From assembly GCA_963816985.1 (NCBI GenBank), contig CAWFMF010000004.1, forward strand, positions 1,984,001-2,048,000: 64,000 nt of DNA, read 5' to 3'. Below the pieces are notes generated by a model. The model was not told the DNA's origin, made no database searches, and saw only the letters and a program-made list of their open reading frames with translations. The stretch's first letter is position 1. Each line of letters starts with the position of its first letter. The stretch is from JAIVJM01 sp963816985 (lineage in GTDB: Bacteria; Acidobacteriota; Blastocatellia; Pyrinomonadales; Pyrinomonadaceae). Below, piece after piece: positions 1-9,576 of the stretch. A program made the translations under genes and the position numbers.

Positions 1-666
<666 letters not shown>

Positions 667-670
667 AAGG

Positions 671-750
671 ATCGTCAATCGTGAATCGTCAATCGTGAAT
701 CGTGAATCGTAAGAACCTGTCTTTAACTATTTACGATTTACGATTCACGG
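671..750. repeat. Heptamer-repeat inverted repeat between pstA and pstB
   Basis: The left arm is six degenerate tandem copies of ATCGTGA or ATCGTCA (period 7). The right arm has the complementary units ATTTACG and ATTCACG, so the transcript can fold imperfectly. It fills nearly all of the pstA-pstB gap and ends a few bases from the pstB start. Confidence 0.8.
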
Positions 751-753
751 TTT

Positions 754-1599
754 TCAAAATCTCTTCCGCGTCAGGAAACGGACGGCGACGTTGATGACGA
801 GGATGATCGTCATCAGGACGAGAGTCGCCGCCCACGCCAGCGCGTGCCACTCGTCGTAGGGCGAGATGGCGTAATTATAAATCTGCACCGTCAGCGACGC
901 GACCGGCTGGAAGAGGTCGTGGCTGAAGAAGCGGTAGTTGAGGGCCGTGAACAGGAGCGGCGCGGTCTCGCCCGAAACGCGCGCGACCGCGAGCATCGCG
1001 CCCGTCGCTATCCCCGGCGCGGCGGCGGGCAGCACGACGCCCGTCGTCACCCTCCACTGCGGCGCGCCGAGCGCGAGCGCCCCCTCGCGCAGAGAGTGCG
1101 GGACGAGTCGAATCATCTCTTCGGTCGTGCGCGCGACGATGGGCGTCATGATGATGGCGAGCGCGATGCCGCCCGCGAGCGCCGAGAAGTTGCCCATCGG
1201 GAGGACGACGACCGTGTAGACGAAGACGCCGACGACGATTGAAGGGACGCCCGTCAGCGTGTCGGTCACGAACCGCACGAGGCTCGCGAAGCGGCCCTCG
1301 CCGAACTCCGCGAGGAAGACGCCCGTCGAGACGCCGAGCGGGAGCCCTATCAAAGAAGCAAGTCCGAGCAGCAGGAGCGAGCCCGTGATGGCGTTACCGA
1401 TGCCGCCGCCCTCGCCCACCGGTTTCGGCGTCTCGACCAGAAAGCTCAGGTTGAGCGCGCCGACGCCGCGCCATGCGATGTAGCCGAGGATGAGCAAAAG
1501 CATCGTCACCGCAAAAAGCGCGCACGCCCCCGCCAGCCCCGTCATCACGGCGCTCGCCGCCCGCCTCCGCGCGTTTGCCTTGTTTAAGAGAACTGCCAT
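754..1599 (-). CDS. pstA: Phosphate ABC transporter permease PstA
   Basis: Inner-membrane permease subunit of the PstSCAB phosphate importer, 281 residues, the usual family length. The N-terminal third has a strong hydrophobic segment (about residues 20-45), followed by four or five further membrane helices. The EAA-type cytoplasmic loop that contacts PstB is visible around SLREGALALGAPQWRVTT. It lies between pstC and pstB on the same strand. The start codon is preceded by AT-rich tandem-repeat DNA rather than a recognisable Shine-Dalgarno, so translation may depend on upstream genes; that point is inference. Confidence 0.95.
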   Translation of the reverse strand: MAVLLNKANARRRAASAVMTGLAGACALFAVTMLLLILGYIAWRGVGALNLSFLVETPKPVGEGGGIGNAITGSLLLLGLASLIGLPLGVSTGVFLAEFGEGRFASLVRFVTDTLTGVPSIVVGVFVYTVVVLPMGNFSALAGGIALAIIMTPIVARTTEEMIRLVPHSLREGALALGAPQWRVTTGVVLPAAAPGIATGAMLAVARVSGETAPLLFTALNYRFFSHDLFQPVASLTVQIYNYAISPYDEWHALAWAATLVLMTIILVINVAVRFLTRKRF

Positions 1600-1602
1600 C
1601 TC

Positions 1603-1716
1603 AAACTCAACAACGAAGCCCGCATCTCAAATCAAACTCAAATTCAAACTCGCAGCACATCGCCTGCTTCTTCAACTACAACGCCTTCTTCATCACTCAT
1701 CCTTCATCCCTTCACT
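1603..1716. repeat. Degenerate heptamer-type repeat tract between pstC and pstA
   Basis: About 115 bases of low-complexity CT/CA-rich DNA. One side contains units such as TTCATCA, CTCATCC, TTCATCC (period 7). The other contains CTCAAAT-type units. The arms are less complementary than in the other elements of this kind in the window, so this may be a decayed copy. Confidence 0.5.
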
Positions 1717-1717
1717 T

Positions 1718-2731
1718 TTACGCTCGCGCCGTCCCGCTCGTCCCGCGCGTGACGCTCCAGACGAGGAGGCGGGCCGCGCCGTTGATGATGAAGGTCACGA
1801 GGAAGAGGACTAATCCCAGTTGGACGAGCGCGCTCAGGAACAGCTCGTCCGACGCCTCGGCGAACTCGTTGGCGAGGACGGAGGCGATGGTGTAGGACGG
1901 GTCGAAGAGCGACCATGAGATTTCGGCGCGGTTGCCGATGAGCATCGTGACGGCCATCGTCTCGCCGATGGCGCGGCCCAGGCCGAGGATGATTGCGCCC
2001 GCGATGCCGGGGCCGCCGTTGGCTAAGACGACGCGCGTCGTCTCCCACTTCGTCGCGCCTAAGGCGAGCGCCGCCTCGCGCTGCGAGACGGGGACGGCGG
2101 CCAGAACGTCGCGCACGACCGCCGAGATGATCGGCGTAATCATCACGGCGAGGATGATACCTGCGGTCAGAAGCCCTGTGCCCGTCTCGACCGGCCCCTG
2201 AAAGAGCGGGAGCCAGCCGAGCGTGTCGCGGAGCAGGGGCTTGACGTAGTCGCGGATGAAGGGCGCGAGCACGAAGATGCCCCACAGCCCGTAGACGACC
2301 GAGGGGATGGCGGCGAGCAGCTCGACCAGAAACGTGACGGGGCGCGCGAGGCGCGGCGGGGCCTGCTCGACGAGGAAGACGGCGACGCCCAGAGAGAGCG
2401 GGACGCTGATGAAGAGCGCGATGAGCGACGACATCACCGTCCCGTAGATGAAGGGGAGCGCGCCGAACCTCCCTTGAATCGGAGCCCACTCCGTCCCCGT
2501 CAAAAAGCCGAAGCCGAACGCGCGCATCGAGGGCACGGAGTTCGACGCCGTGGCCGCGAGCATCGCCCCGACGACCGCGAGCATCAAGAGCGCGCTCGCG
2601 AACATCAGCGCGCGGAAGACGGCGTCGCCCCGGTTGCCCGTCGGCGACAGAGCCCGCCGCCAGTCCCACACGCGAGCCCGCGCGCCGAACTCGTCAGCCG
2701 GACTCGGTGAAACTGGTGCGGGAGGCGTCAT
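1718..2731 (-). CDS. pstC: Phosphate ABC transporter permease PstC
   Basis: Second membrane permease of the phosphate importer, 337 residues. It has a hydrophilic N-terminal extension of about 35 residues, a first helix near residues 38-60 and a cluster of later helices. The EAA loop VSQREAALALGATKWETT is the expected PstB contact. A long periplasmic loop with GTEWAPIQGRFGALPF matches the PstC family. It lies upstream of pstA and downstream of pstS. The ATG at 2731 immediately follows the arm of a hairpin repeat and lacks a Shine-Dalgarno. Confidence 0.96.
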   Translation of the reverse strand: MTPPAPVSPSPADEFGARARVWDWRRALSPTGNRGDAVFRALMFASALLMLAVVGAMLAATASNSVPSMRAFGFGFLTGTEWAPIQGRFGALPFIYGTVMSSLIALFISVPLSLGVAVFLVEQAPPRLARPVTFLVELLAAIPSVVYGLWGIFVLAPFIRDYVKPLLRDTLGWLPLFQGPVETGTGLLTAGIILAVMITPIISAVVRDVLAAVPVSQREAALALGATKWETTRVVLANGGPGIAGAIILGLGRAIGETMAVTMLIGNRAEISWSLFDPSYTIASVLANEFAEASDELFLSALVQLGLVLFLVTFIINGAARLLVWSVTRGTSGTARA

Positions 2732-2734
2732 AAA

Positions 2735-2835
2735 GTCAGAACGCGGAACGATGAACGATGAACTGAAAGACAGACGCGCCGAAGGGCGGACGCTTTTTGT
2801 CTTTCAGTTCATCGTTCATCGTTCATACTTCATCG
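2735..2835. repeat. Heptamer hairpin between pstS and pstC
   Basis: The left arm (2735-2772) reads as tandem 7-mers TCAGAAC, GCGGAAC, GATGAAC, GATGAAC, TGAAAGA. The right arm (about 2798-2835) is its reverse complement with a few mismatches at the outer end; at least 24 inner bases pair perfectly around a 25-base loop. The element directly abuts the pstS stop codon (TAA complement at 2836-2838) and ends close to the pstC start. Confidence 0.9.
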
Positions 2836-3951
2836 TTAGCTTCGGAGCGTCTTGCCGCCCGAAGTGATTGAGCCCAGTATCGCCTCGGCGCGCTGGACGA
2901 CCTGCTGCGGGAGCGGCGCGTAGGCGTACTGCGGGTCACGGGTGACGGCCTGCCCGTCGTGCAGCGCCCACCAGAGGAAGTCCACGAGCGCCTTGCCCTT
3001 CGCGGCGTCCTTCTGCTCTTTGTAAACGAGGACGTATGTGTAACTCGAAATCGGATAGACGGTCGCCCCCGCCGCGTCGGTGATGGAGACGCGCAGGTCG
3101 GGCGGCGTCGTCGGCAGAGCCTCGGCGGCGGCGGCGGTGACGGCTTCGAGCGACGGCTTGACGAAGTTGCCCGCGCGGTTCTTCAAGACCGCGACGGGGA
3201 GCTTGTTCTGCAAGGCGTAGACCAACTCGACGTAGCCGACGGTGTTCGGGTTCTGCTTGACCGAAGCCGTGACGCCCTCGTTGCCTTTGGCGCGCTGGCC
3301 CGTCGGCCAGTTGGGGCTCGTCCCCGTCCCGACACGCTCTTTCCATTCGGGGCTCACCTTCGAGAGGTAGTCGGTGAAGACGGCGGACGTGCCGCTGCCG
3401 TCGGCGCGCGAGACGACCGTGATGTCCGAGGCCGGGAGATTAACTCCGGCGTTGTCGGCCTTGAGGCGCGCGTCGTCCCAACGCTTAATCTTGCCGAGGT
3501 AGATGTCGGCGACGACTTCGGGCGAGAGCTTGAGTTCCGGGTTGCCGGGGAGGTTGTAGGTCAGCACCACCGCGCCGAGCACCGTCGGGACGTGGACGAT
3601 GTCGCCCTGCGCCTTCTTCAGCTCGTCGTCGCTCATCGGCTTGTCGCTCGCGCCGAAGTCCACCGTGCCCGACGAAATCTGATTTATCCCCGCGCCCGAA
3701 CCCGTTGACTGGTAATCAATCTGGACTGTGGGGTGGGCCTTCGTGTACTCGCTCACCCACTTCTGGTAAATCGGCATCGGGAAGGTCGCGCCCGTGCCTT
3801 GCAGTCGCACCGCGCCGCCGCTCGAAGTCGAGCCGCCGCCGCCGTCTTTGCCGACCGGCTTCGGCGTGCAAGCGACGAGCGAGAGCGCCGCGAGCGCCGC
3901 GACGAGGAGAGACGAAAGTATCCGTCTGAGCTGAGTTCGTTTGAGGTGCAT
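2836..3951 (-). CDS. pstS: Phosphate-binding lipoprotein PstS
   Basis: Periplasmic phosphate receptor that delivers phosphate to PstCA. The lipobox LSLVAC near residue 28 marks it as a lipoprotein, followed by a Gly/Ser-rich linker. Phosphate-binding PstS hallmarks are LQGTGATFPMPIYQKWVSEY, YQSTGSGAGINQ and SRADGSGTSAVFTDYLS. I chose ATG 3951 because AGGAG lies five bases upstream; a longer in-frame start at 3966 would place the ribosome site inside the gene. It is first in the pstSCAB order and is probably controlled by phosphate starvation through the adjacent PhoB-like protein (inference). Confidence 0.96.
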   Translation of the reverse strand: MHLKRTQLRRILSSLLVAALAALSLVACTPKPVGKDGGGGSTSSGGAVRLQGTGATFPMPIYQKWVSEYTKAHPTVQIDYQSTGSGAGINQISSGTVDFGASDKPMSDDELKKAQGDIVHVPTVLGAVVLTYNLPGNPELKLSPEVVADIYLGKIKRWDDARLKADNAGVNLPASDITVVSRADGSGTSAVFTDYLSKVSPEWKERVGTGTSPNWPTGQRAKGNEGVTASVKQNPNTVGYVELVYALQNKLPVAVLKNRAGNFVKPSLEAVTAAAAEALPTTPPDLRVSITDAAGATVYPISSYTYVLVYKEQKDAAKGKALVDFLWWALHDGQAVTRDPQYAYAPLPQQVVQRAEAILGSITSGGKTLRS

Positions 3952-4026
3952 GAAGGCTCCTGTCAATCTTCGGGTTTAAGAGAAGAAGACTGTGAAGGGT
4001 AGTCGGGCGATGTTACATCCGTCTGA

Positions 4027-4052
4027 ATGACGGCTGAAATTTATGTGAACAG
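4027..4052 (-). promoter_or_regulatory. Possible Pho box upstream of pstS
   Basis: On the minus strand this segment reads CTGTTCACATAAATTTCAGC followed by CGTCAT. That resembles the two CTGTCAT-type half sites of PhoB boxes, separated by an AT-rich spacer. It lies about 75 bases upstream of the pstS start. The match is partial, so this is a candidate only. Confidence 0.35.
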
Positions 4053-4108
4053 ATTCCGTCGCGCGGCGCGAAATGCCCGGAAAATGAGGGAAAAGGCGTC
4101 TTCCTTCG

Positions 4109-4501
4109 TCAACCGTCGCGCCCCGCGTCGCCGCCTCCGGCTCGCGGCGGAGTCATCAGGCGGTAGCCGACGTTGACCATCGTCTCGATGCGGAGGCCCG
4201 CCTGCTCAAGCCGACGGCGCAGGCGGTAGATGTGGACGTGCATGCTCTCGGCGTTGAAGGCCGCGCGCCCGCCCCACGCGTGGAGCCAGATGTCCTCGGC
4301 GGGGACGATGCGCTCCGGGTTGCGCGCGAGGCGCGAGAGGATGAGGAACTCCTTGCGCGGCAGAGCGAGCTGCCGCCCCCCGACGCTCACGTAATAGTTC
4401 CCGTGCTCGACGCGCAAGTGCCCGTCGTCGTAAACCTCTTCGCTTGCGTCGCGCGGCGGCGGCGCTTCGGTCTCCGCGAGGGATGTCAACTGTGTGGTCA
4501 T
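4109..4501 (-). CDS. OmpR/PhoB-type winged-helix DNA-binding protein without receiver domain
   Basis: A 130-residue protein consisting almost entirely of a Trans_reg_C winged-helix domain. LRVEHGNYYVSVGGRQLALP is the N-terminal beta-sheet, PRKEFLILSRLARNP the first helices, and HVHIYRLRRRLEQAGL the recognition helix, followed by the wing VNVGYRL. A normal PhoB has a receiver domain of about 120 residues first; here only about 30 hydrophilic residues precede the DNA-binding domain, so no phospho-acceptor Asp exists. ATG 4501 was chosen because upstream codons are a translated hairpin repeat. Its position just upstream of pstS suggests control of the pst operon (inference). It could be regulated by abundance or a partner rather than by phosphorylation. 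Confidence 0.85.
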   Translation of the reverse strand: MTTQLTSLAETEAPPPRDASEEVYDDGHLRVEHGNYYVSVGGRQLALPRKEFLILSRLARNPERIVPAEDIWLHAWGGRAAFNAESMHVHIYRLRRRLEQAGLRIETMVNVGYRLMTPPRAGGGDAGRDG

Positions 4502-4508
4502 AAAAGTA

Positions 4509-4626
4509 CCGTGAACCGTGAACCGTGACAGGTGACAAGAAAAAGCCGTGAACCGTGACAGGTGACAGGTGACAAGAAAGAACTGTTTTTCTCCTGTCAC
4601 GGTTTACCTGTCACGGTTCACGGCTT
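4509..4626. repeat. Heptamer hairpin between TonB receptor gene and winged-helix gene
   Basis: The left part is built from GTGAACC, GTGACAG and GTGACAA units in period 7 (4509-4580). The right arm (about 4592-4625) carries the complementary CTGTCAC, GGTTTAC and GGTTCAC units. A near-copy with the same unit occurs at 50259-50343. The element ends against the stop codon of the TonB receptor. Confidence 0.88.
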
Positions 4627-7600
4627 TTAGAACTTGAGCTTGACGCCGAACTGCATGACGCGTGGGCCGCCGACGGTGTTGGTGATCTTGCCGAAGTCGG
4701 TCTGGTCTTGCAGATCGTTCGAGGGGTTGGCGAAGTTGACGTTGTTGAAGAGGTTGAAGATGTCCCAGCGCAGCTCAAGGCCGACGCCTTCGGAGAGCGG
4801 CGTCGTCTTCGAGATGCCGAGGTCGAAGCGCTTCTGGCTCGGCCCGCGCAGGACGTTCCTGCCGAGGTTGCCGTACTGGCCGAACGAAGTGCAGAGCGCG
4901 GCGGGGTTGAAGTATTGCTCGGTCGGGTCGTCGCCTTGTTGGCGCAACTGTTCGAGCGTGCCGCAGAGGTCGGGCCGCCCGAAGCCGGGGCGGAAGAGGC
5001 CGCCGGAGCCGGTGCGCAGACTGCTGAGGGCCGCGACCGTGCCCGCTTCGGGCTCCGCCGCGAAGATGCTGAAGGGCGTGCCGGACTGCGCCTGCGCGAA
5101 GCCGGAGATTTGGAAGCCGCGCAGGAGTCGGGAGTTGGAGCCGAAGGTCGGCACGTCGTAGACGAAGCTCAGGCTGAAGCGGTGCGTGCGGTCGAAGTCC
5201 GAGAGGGCGCGGTTGCTTGCGGGGTCGTTCGAGTCGTTCTGGAGGATGAAGCCCGTGTTGGGCACGTCGGGCTTGCCGCCCCCGGCGGTGCTGCCGGGGT
5301 CTGCCGAACTCGTGTCAATGGACTTCGAGAAGGTGTAAGAGGCGTTGAACTGGAAGCCCCGGCTGAGTCTTTGCGAGAGGTTGAACTGCGCGCCGTGGTA
5401 AATCGAGTTGCCGTTCGATTGCAGGAGCAGCGCTTCCGGAACATTGAAGCCGAGCAAAGCGCCGCGCGCCTCGAAGCCGATGAGCGAGCCGTTGGGGTCG
5501 CTCAAGTTGAAGTCCACGGCGTTGCCGGTCACGGTGTTGACGAAGCCGAAGGCGATGCCGCGCCCGCGCTCGCGCTCGGTCGAAGCGTTGCGCAAGGGGC
5601 CGCGCAGCGCGTTCGGGTTGCCGCGCTGCGCCGCCTCGTAAGCTTGATTGAAGCGCGCGAAAACGTAGTCGGGCGTCGCGGGGTCGTTGAGGTCGTAGAC
5701 GCGGTTGAGCGCCTGCGCCTGCAAAAGTTTCGTGCCCTTCGTGCCGACGTAGCGCGCCTCGAAGAGGAGGTTTTTGGTCAGCTCGTACTGCACGCCGAGG
5801 TTCCACTGCTGGATGTAAGGCGTGCGGAGGTTGCGTTCGACGGCGCGGAACTCGAAGGTCTCGGCGATGTTGCCGAGCGAGGGCTGGCCCGTGGCGAGGT
5901 CGGTCGGGTTGATGCCGCCGTTGGCGTCGCGCGTGACGCCCGTGTTGTCGCGGATGACGTAAGTTATCGCGCCGGAAGTCGAGACGAGCTGGATGCGGTT
6001 GGGGAGATAGTTGTTGAGGCCGAGCAGAGGGTTCTGCTGCGAGAAGGCCGTCGCTAGATTGATCTGCCGCGAGGGGGCTGTGACTTCAATCTCGCGGAGG
6101 AAGGGGTAGTTGCTGAAGACGGTGTTGATGAAGGCCGAAGAGGGGCGGTCGAAGAAGATGCCGTAGCCGCCGCGGACGACCATCCGGCTGCTCGCGAGCG
6201 GCGAGTAGGCGAAGCCGATGCGCGGCGCGAAGTTGTTCTTGTCAGGATTAATCGTCGAGTTGTTTGACGAACGAGCGGTGACGGCGAGCGCGTCGTCGAG
6301 CGCGGTGAAGCCGGTCGCCTGCGCGTTGGCGGGGACGACGAAGCCGCTCAAAGGGTTCTCGGTGTCGGTCATCAACGCGGGGTCGAAGTTGCCGAAGTGC
6401 CCGTTCGCCTCTTCGGGCGGGCCGAAGAACTCATAGCGGAGGCCGACGTTTAAGGTGAGCTTGCGGCTCAGCTTCCAGTCGTCGGCGACGTAGGCCGAGA
6501 GGTCTCGGAAGCGGAAGGTCTTGTCGGTGATGCCGAACTGCGTGTCGGCCTCGGTCGCGCGTCCGGCGAGGAACTGCGTGAAGTTGTCGAACTTCTCGAA
6601 CTCGGTGGCCTGCTCTTCCGGCAGGTTGGTGTCGAAGCGGAAATGCTTGTACTCGCCGCCGAAGCGGAGCGTGTGCGAGCCGCTGATGAGGGTCACGTTG
6701 TCGGAGAGGCTGTAGGTCTGCTGCTTGCGGCGGTTGAAGGAGTCGTTGGGGCCGCCGAAGGAGAAGTTGGCGAGGTTGTTCCTGCCGATGAACTGGCCGA
6801 GCCGCCGCGTCGCCTCGCTGTCGTCGAAGAAGAGCGCGGGGTTCGGGATGCCGACCGACTCGCTGGTGATCGAGGCGAAGTCGTCGCGCAAGCGGCGCGA
6901 GTTATTGAGGGTGAAGTAGCCGAAGCGGACTTCGTTGATGAGCGAGGGACTGAAGATGTGCACGTCGGAGACGGCGAGCGTGCGGTTGCGGTCGTCGCGC
7001 ACGAGCCCGGCGGGCGAAGCCTGACTGTTCGGCGCGTTGAAGGGGTCGAAGCCGGGAAAGTTCGAGTAGAAGAGCGTGCCGCTCAGGCGGTTCTTCGAGC
7101 CCAACTGCCCGTCGAGCTTGACGGTGAATTGATCCTGCTCGAACTCTGCGGGGAAGACGTTGCGCTGCCGGACAAGCGGGTTGCCGCCGAAGAGCGTCGC
7201 GTTCGTCGTGCTCTGCGCCTGATCGTTGAAGACGGTCTCTAATCCGGCGCGCGGGGCGGGGAGGAGGAAGTCGCCGGTGATGGGGTTGATGACGTTGAGG
7301 AGGTTCAGGGCGACCGGCGAGATTTGCGCGGGCGTCAGGCAGAAGCCGGAGACGGGCACGTTCGCCGAGTTGCGGACGCAAGGGTTGACGGCGCTGAAGG
7401 CCGCGACGACGTTCTCGGCGGTGCGCGCGCCCGTGATGAGCCGGAGCGCGGCGGGGAGGACGGTCTGGCTGCTCGCCGTGGGGACGAAGGCGGTGCTGGC
7501 GGTCGTCCGCTGGTAGCCGCCGAAGAAGAAGAGCTTCTCTTTGACGAGGGGGCCGCCGACGGTGAAGCCGCCTTCGAGACGGCGGGCGCGGGGCTTCTCT

Positions 7601-8490
7601 ATCCCGTCGCGGTTGAAGAAGAAGTCGTTGGCGTTGAAGCGTTCGTTCTGCGCGAAGAGGTAGGCCGTGCCGTTGAAGTCGTTCGTCCCGCTCTTGGTGA
7701 CGAGCTGGAAGTTGCCGCCGCCCGAACGGCCCGTCGAGGCGTCGTAGAGAGAAGTCTGGAGTTTTACTTCCGAGAGCGTCTCCGGCGCGGGCGCGATGTT
7801 GTCGTTGAGGGAGCCCTCGTTGTTCGTGATGTTGGTCGCGTCCACGCCGTTGAAGAAGAGGCTCGTCGAGGTCGTGCGCGTGCCGTTGACGGAAGGGCTC
7901 TGGTTGCCGTTGCCGTTGGTCAGGACGGGCGAAAGCTCCGCGCTCACGCCCGCCTCGGACGAGAGCAGTTGCGTGAAGCTCCGCGTTGAGGTCGGGACGG
8001 CGACAAGCTCTTCCGAAGAGACCTGCCGCGAAGTCGTCGAAGTCTCGGTCGCGAGCAAAGGGCCGCTCGACTCCGTGATGGTGACGGTCTCGCCGGACAG
8101 CTCACCTATCTCAAGACGGTCTTCGAGCGAGTGCGGGACTGAAGCCTCGACCGCGACGCTCTGCCGCATGACCCGCTTGAAGCCCTCCATCTCGACGGTC
8201 ACTTCGTAGTTCCCGACCGGCAGCACGGGGACAGACCAGCGGCCCTCGCCGTCGGTCGTGGCCGCGCGCGTCTGTCCAGTGCCGGTGTGCTTGACGTTGA
8301 CGGTGACGCCGGAAAGTATCGCGCCGTTCGTGTCGAGGACGACGCCGGAGAGCGTGCCCGTCGTGCCGGCCTGAGCGCGCGCGCCGTATGGGAGCGCGAG
8401 TGCGAAGACTAAAAGCAGAAGGAGCGGCCAAACGCTGGCCGCCCTCGTGCGTGCGAAAGAGATGCCGTGGGGTGTATTTGTGCGCTGCAT
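4627..8490 (-). CDS. Oar-like TonB-dependent outer-membrane receptor with carboxypeptidase-regulatory domain
   Basis: A 1287-residue outer-membrane protein. Domains in order: signal peptide with hydrophobic core LLLLLVFALALPYGARA (about residues 24-40); a carboxypeptidase-regulatory-like Ig fold (about 45-130, starting GTLSGVVLDTNGAILSGVTV); a plug domain (about 150-280, with SPSVNGTRTTSTSLFFNGVD); and a large beta-barrel ending in the aromatic VMQFGVKLKF typical of outer-membrane insertion. The start has an AGGAG five bases upstream. Proteins of this architecture (Oar/TonB-dependent, often called carboxypeptidase-regulatory-like proteins) are expanded in Acidobacteriota and are thought to import oligosaccharides or peptides. 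The substrate here cannot be told. It is transcribed alone between a GC-rich leader and a hairpin repeat. Confidence 0.93.
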   Translation of the reverse strand: MQRTNTPHGISFARTRAASVWPLLLLLVFALALPYGARAQAGTTGTLSGVVLDTNGAILSGVTVNVKHTGTGQTRAATTDGEGRWSVPVLPVGNYEVTVEMEGFKRVMRQSVAVEASVPHSLEDRLEIGELSGETVTITESSGPLLATETSTTSRQVSSEELVAVPTSTRSFTQLLSSEAGVSAELSPVLTNGNGNQSPSVNGTRTTSTSLFFNGVDATNITNNEGSLNDNIAPAPETLSEVKLQTSLYDASTGRSGGGNFQLVTKSGTNDFNGTAYLFAQNERFNANDFFFNRDGIEKPRARRLEGGFTVGGPLVKEKLFFFGGYQRTTASTAFVPTASSQTVLPAALRLITGARTAENVVAAFSAVNPCVRNSANVPVSGFCLTPAQISPVALNLLNVINPITGDFLLPAPRAGLETVFNDQAQSTTNATLFGGNPLVRQRNVFPAEFEQDQFTVKLDGQLGSKNRLSGTLFYSNFPGFDPFNAPNSQASPAGLVRDDRNRTLAVSDVHIFSPSLINEVRFGYFTLNNSRRLRDDFASITSESVGIPNPALFFDDSEATRRLGQFIGRNNLANFSFGGPNDSFNRRKQQTYSLSDNVTLISGSHTLRFGGEYKHFRFDTNLPEEQATEFEKFDNFTQFLAGRATEADTQFGITDKTFRFRDLSAYVADDWKLSRKLTLNVGLRYEFFGPPEEANGHFGNFDPALMTDTENPLSGFVVPANAQATGFTALDDALAVTARSSNNSTINPDKNNFAPRIGFAYSPLASSRMVVRGGYGIFFDRPSSAFINTVFSNYPFLREIEVTAPSRQINLATAFSQQNPLLGLNNYLPNRIQLVSTSGAITYVIRDNTGVTRDANGGINPTDLATGQPSLGNIAETFEFRAVERNLRTPYIQQWNLGVQYELTKNLLFEARYVGTKGTKLLQAQALNRVYDLNDPATPDYVFARFNQAYEAAQRGNPNALRGPLRNASTERERGRGIAFGFVNTVTGNAVDFNLSDPNGSLIGFEARGALLGFNVPEALLLQSNGNSIYHGAQFNLSQRLSRGFQFNASYTFSKSIDTSSADPGSTAGGGKPDVPNTGFILQNDSNDPASNRALSDFDRTHRFSLSFVYDVPTFGSNSRLLRGFQISGFAQAQSGTPFSIFAAEPEAGTVAALSSLRTGSGGLFRPGFGRPDLCGTLEQLRQQGDDPTEQYFNPAALCTSFGQYGNLGRNVLRGPSQKRFDLGISKTTPLSEGVGLELRWDIFNLFNNVNFANPSNDLQDQTDFGKITNTVGGPRVMQFGVKLKF

Positions 8491-8758
8491 GGTCTTCTCC
8501 TGCGGAGTGTGCGGTGGTCTTTAAACGTTAATGTGCTACGCCCGGCGGACGCCGGCGGATGATTGCCGCTCGAATGTTTCTTCCCGGCTGCGCGCCCCAA
8601 GGGCGGCGCGCGAGGTTGTGTGGTGTCTCAAAGCGGAGAGGCTAAAGGGCGGGCGTTAAGACGGAGTGAATGTCGCCTTAAAAGGTTGTTAACTGAGCGG
8701 AGGCGTGAGGGAGTAGTCTAACGGAACTTGAAGAGGCGGCCTTGACACGCGGGATTGG

Positions 8759-8866
8759 TCACTTCGAAGCGGCGGCGAGGGCGAGCAGGGCGATGCCGGT
8801 CATCGGGCGGTTGATGTGATTCTCCTCGGACGCGTTCTGGGACTGAAGGGCTGAGAGCGCCGTCAT
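8759..8866 (-). CDS. Tiny ORF translationally coupled to the dioxygenase gene
   Basis: A 35-codon reading frame whose ATG overlaps the dioxygenase stop codon (ATGA arrangement), a classic coupling geometry. The peptide ends in a hydrophobic stretch RPMTGIALLALAAASK. I do not recognise it. It may be a real small coupled peptide or a remnant of a longer gene. The 268 bases from here to the TonB receptor start hold only GC-rich hairpin-prone sequence (near 8595-8620) and no other gene. Confidence 0.3.
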   Translation of the reverse strand: MTALSALQSQNASEENHINRPMTGIALLALAAASK

Positions 8867-9576
8867 TTCGAGTCCGCGTCGCGCTCCAGCACAATGTCGA
8901 AGACGCCGGTCTCGAAGGTCTTGCCGTTGGCCGTGTGCCGTTCGACGGCGATGGCGTTCTCAGGGCGATACATCGGATCGGTTTTCTTGGGGTCGTCTTT
9001 GAAATGGATTTCCGTCACCAGAGGCTTATAGCCGGGGCGGACGGCGAGGAGGTGGAAGTGCGCGCAGCGCCAGAACTCCGCAGACCCCGAAGGGTTCGGG
9101 CGGTAAGGTATGGGGCGGATGCCTTCGACCTCGTATGCGCCCGTCTCCGAAGAGACCAGCCGACCCCGGTTCCTTAAATCCTTGATGCCGTCCGAGTATC
9201 GCTCCTGCATATCAACGTGCCAGATGTCGAGCACCACGCCCGGCAGCGGGCGCTTCGTGTCGAACGCCCAGACGCGGCCCGTGAGCACGAAAGTCGTCCC
9301 CGGCTCGCCCGGCGGGCAGAGCTTCCCGCGAAACGGAGCGCCCGGCCTGTAGAACGGCCCGTAAACTATCGGCGTGATCTTCTTCAACTCGCCCTTCGCC
9401 GCCGTCAACTCTTTCGAGGGCGGCCCCATCTGAATCAGAACGCGGCCCGCTTCCTCATCCGCGCCCGGAGCGGCGCTGGTGGGGAGCGCGTCGGAGCGCA
9501 AAACGAGCCCGGCCACCCCGAACACAGCCAGTCCCATTCCGGTCTGCTCTAAAAACTCACGACGCTTGGAATTCAT
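8863..9576 (-). CDS. Tat-exported intradiol ring-cleavage dioxygenase-like protein
   Basis: A 237-residue member of the protocatechuate 3,4-/catechol 1,2-dioxygenase fold, which uses non-haem Fe(III) to open aromatic diols. The N-terminus KRREFLEQTGMGLAVFGVAG is a twin-arginine signal followed by a hydrophobic segment, so the enzyme should be exported folded. Core motifs are PIVYGPFYRPGAPFRG, GVVLDIWHVDMQERYSD (first Tyr ligand), IRPIPYRP (second Tyr) and CAHFHLLAVRPGYKPL (His-X-His ligands). All four iron ligands of the family are present. Secreted members of this family occur widely in soil bacteria; the true substrate is unknown. It is divergent from the gene at 9943. Confidence 0.88.
   Translation of the reverse strand: MNSKRREFLEQTGMGLAVFGVAGLVLRSDALPTSAAPGADEEAGRVLIQMGPPSKELTAAKGELKKITPIVYGPFYRPGAPFRGKLCPPGEPGTTFVLTGRVWAFDTKRPLPGVVLDIWHVDMQERYSDGIKDLRNRGRLVSSETGAYEVEGIRPIPYRPNPSGSAEFWRCAHFHLLAVRPGYKPLVTEIHFKDDPKKTDPMYRPENAIAVERHTANGKTFETGVFDIVLERDADSK

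Noticed and set aside
4509..4626. CRISPR array
   Set aside because: Units are seven bases, contiguous and arranged as inverted arms; no spacers or cas genes.
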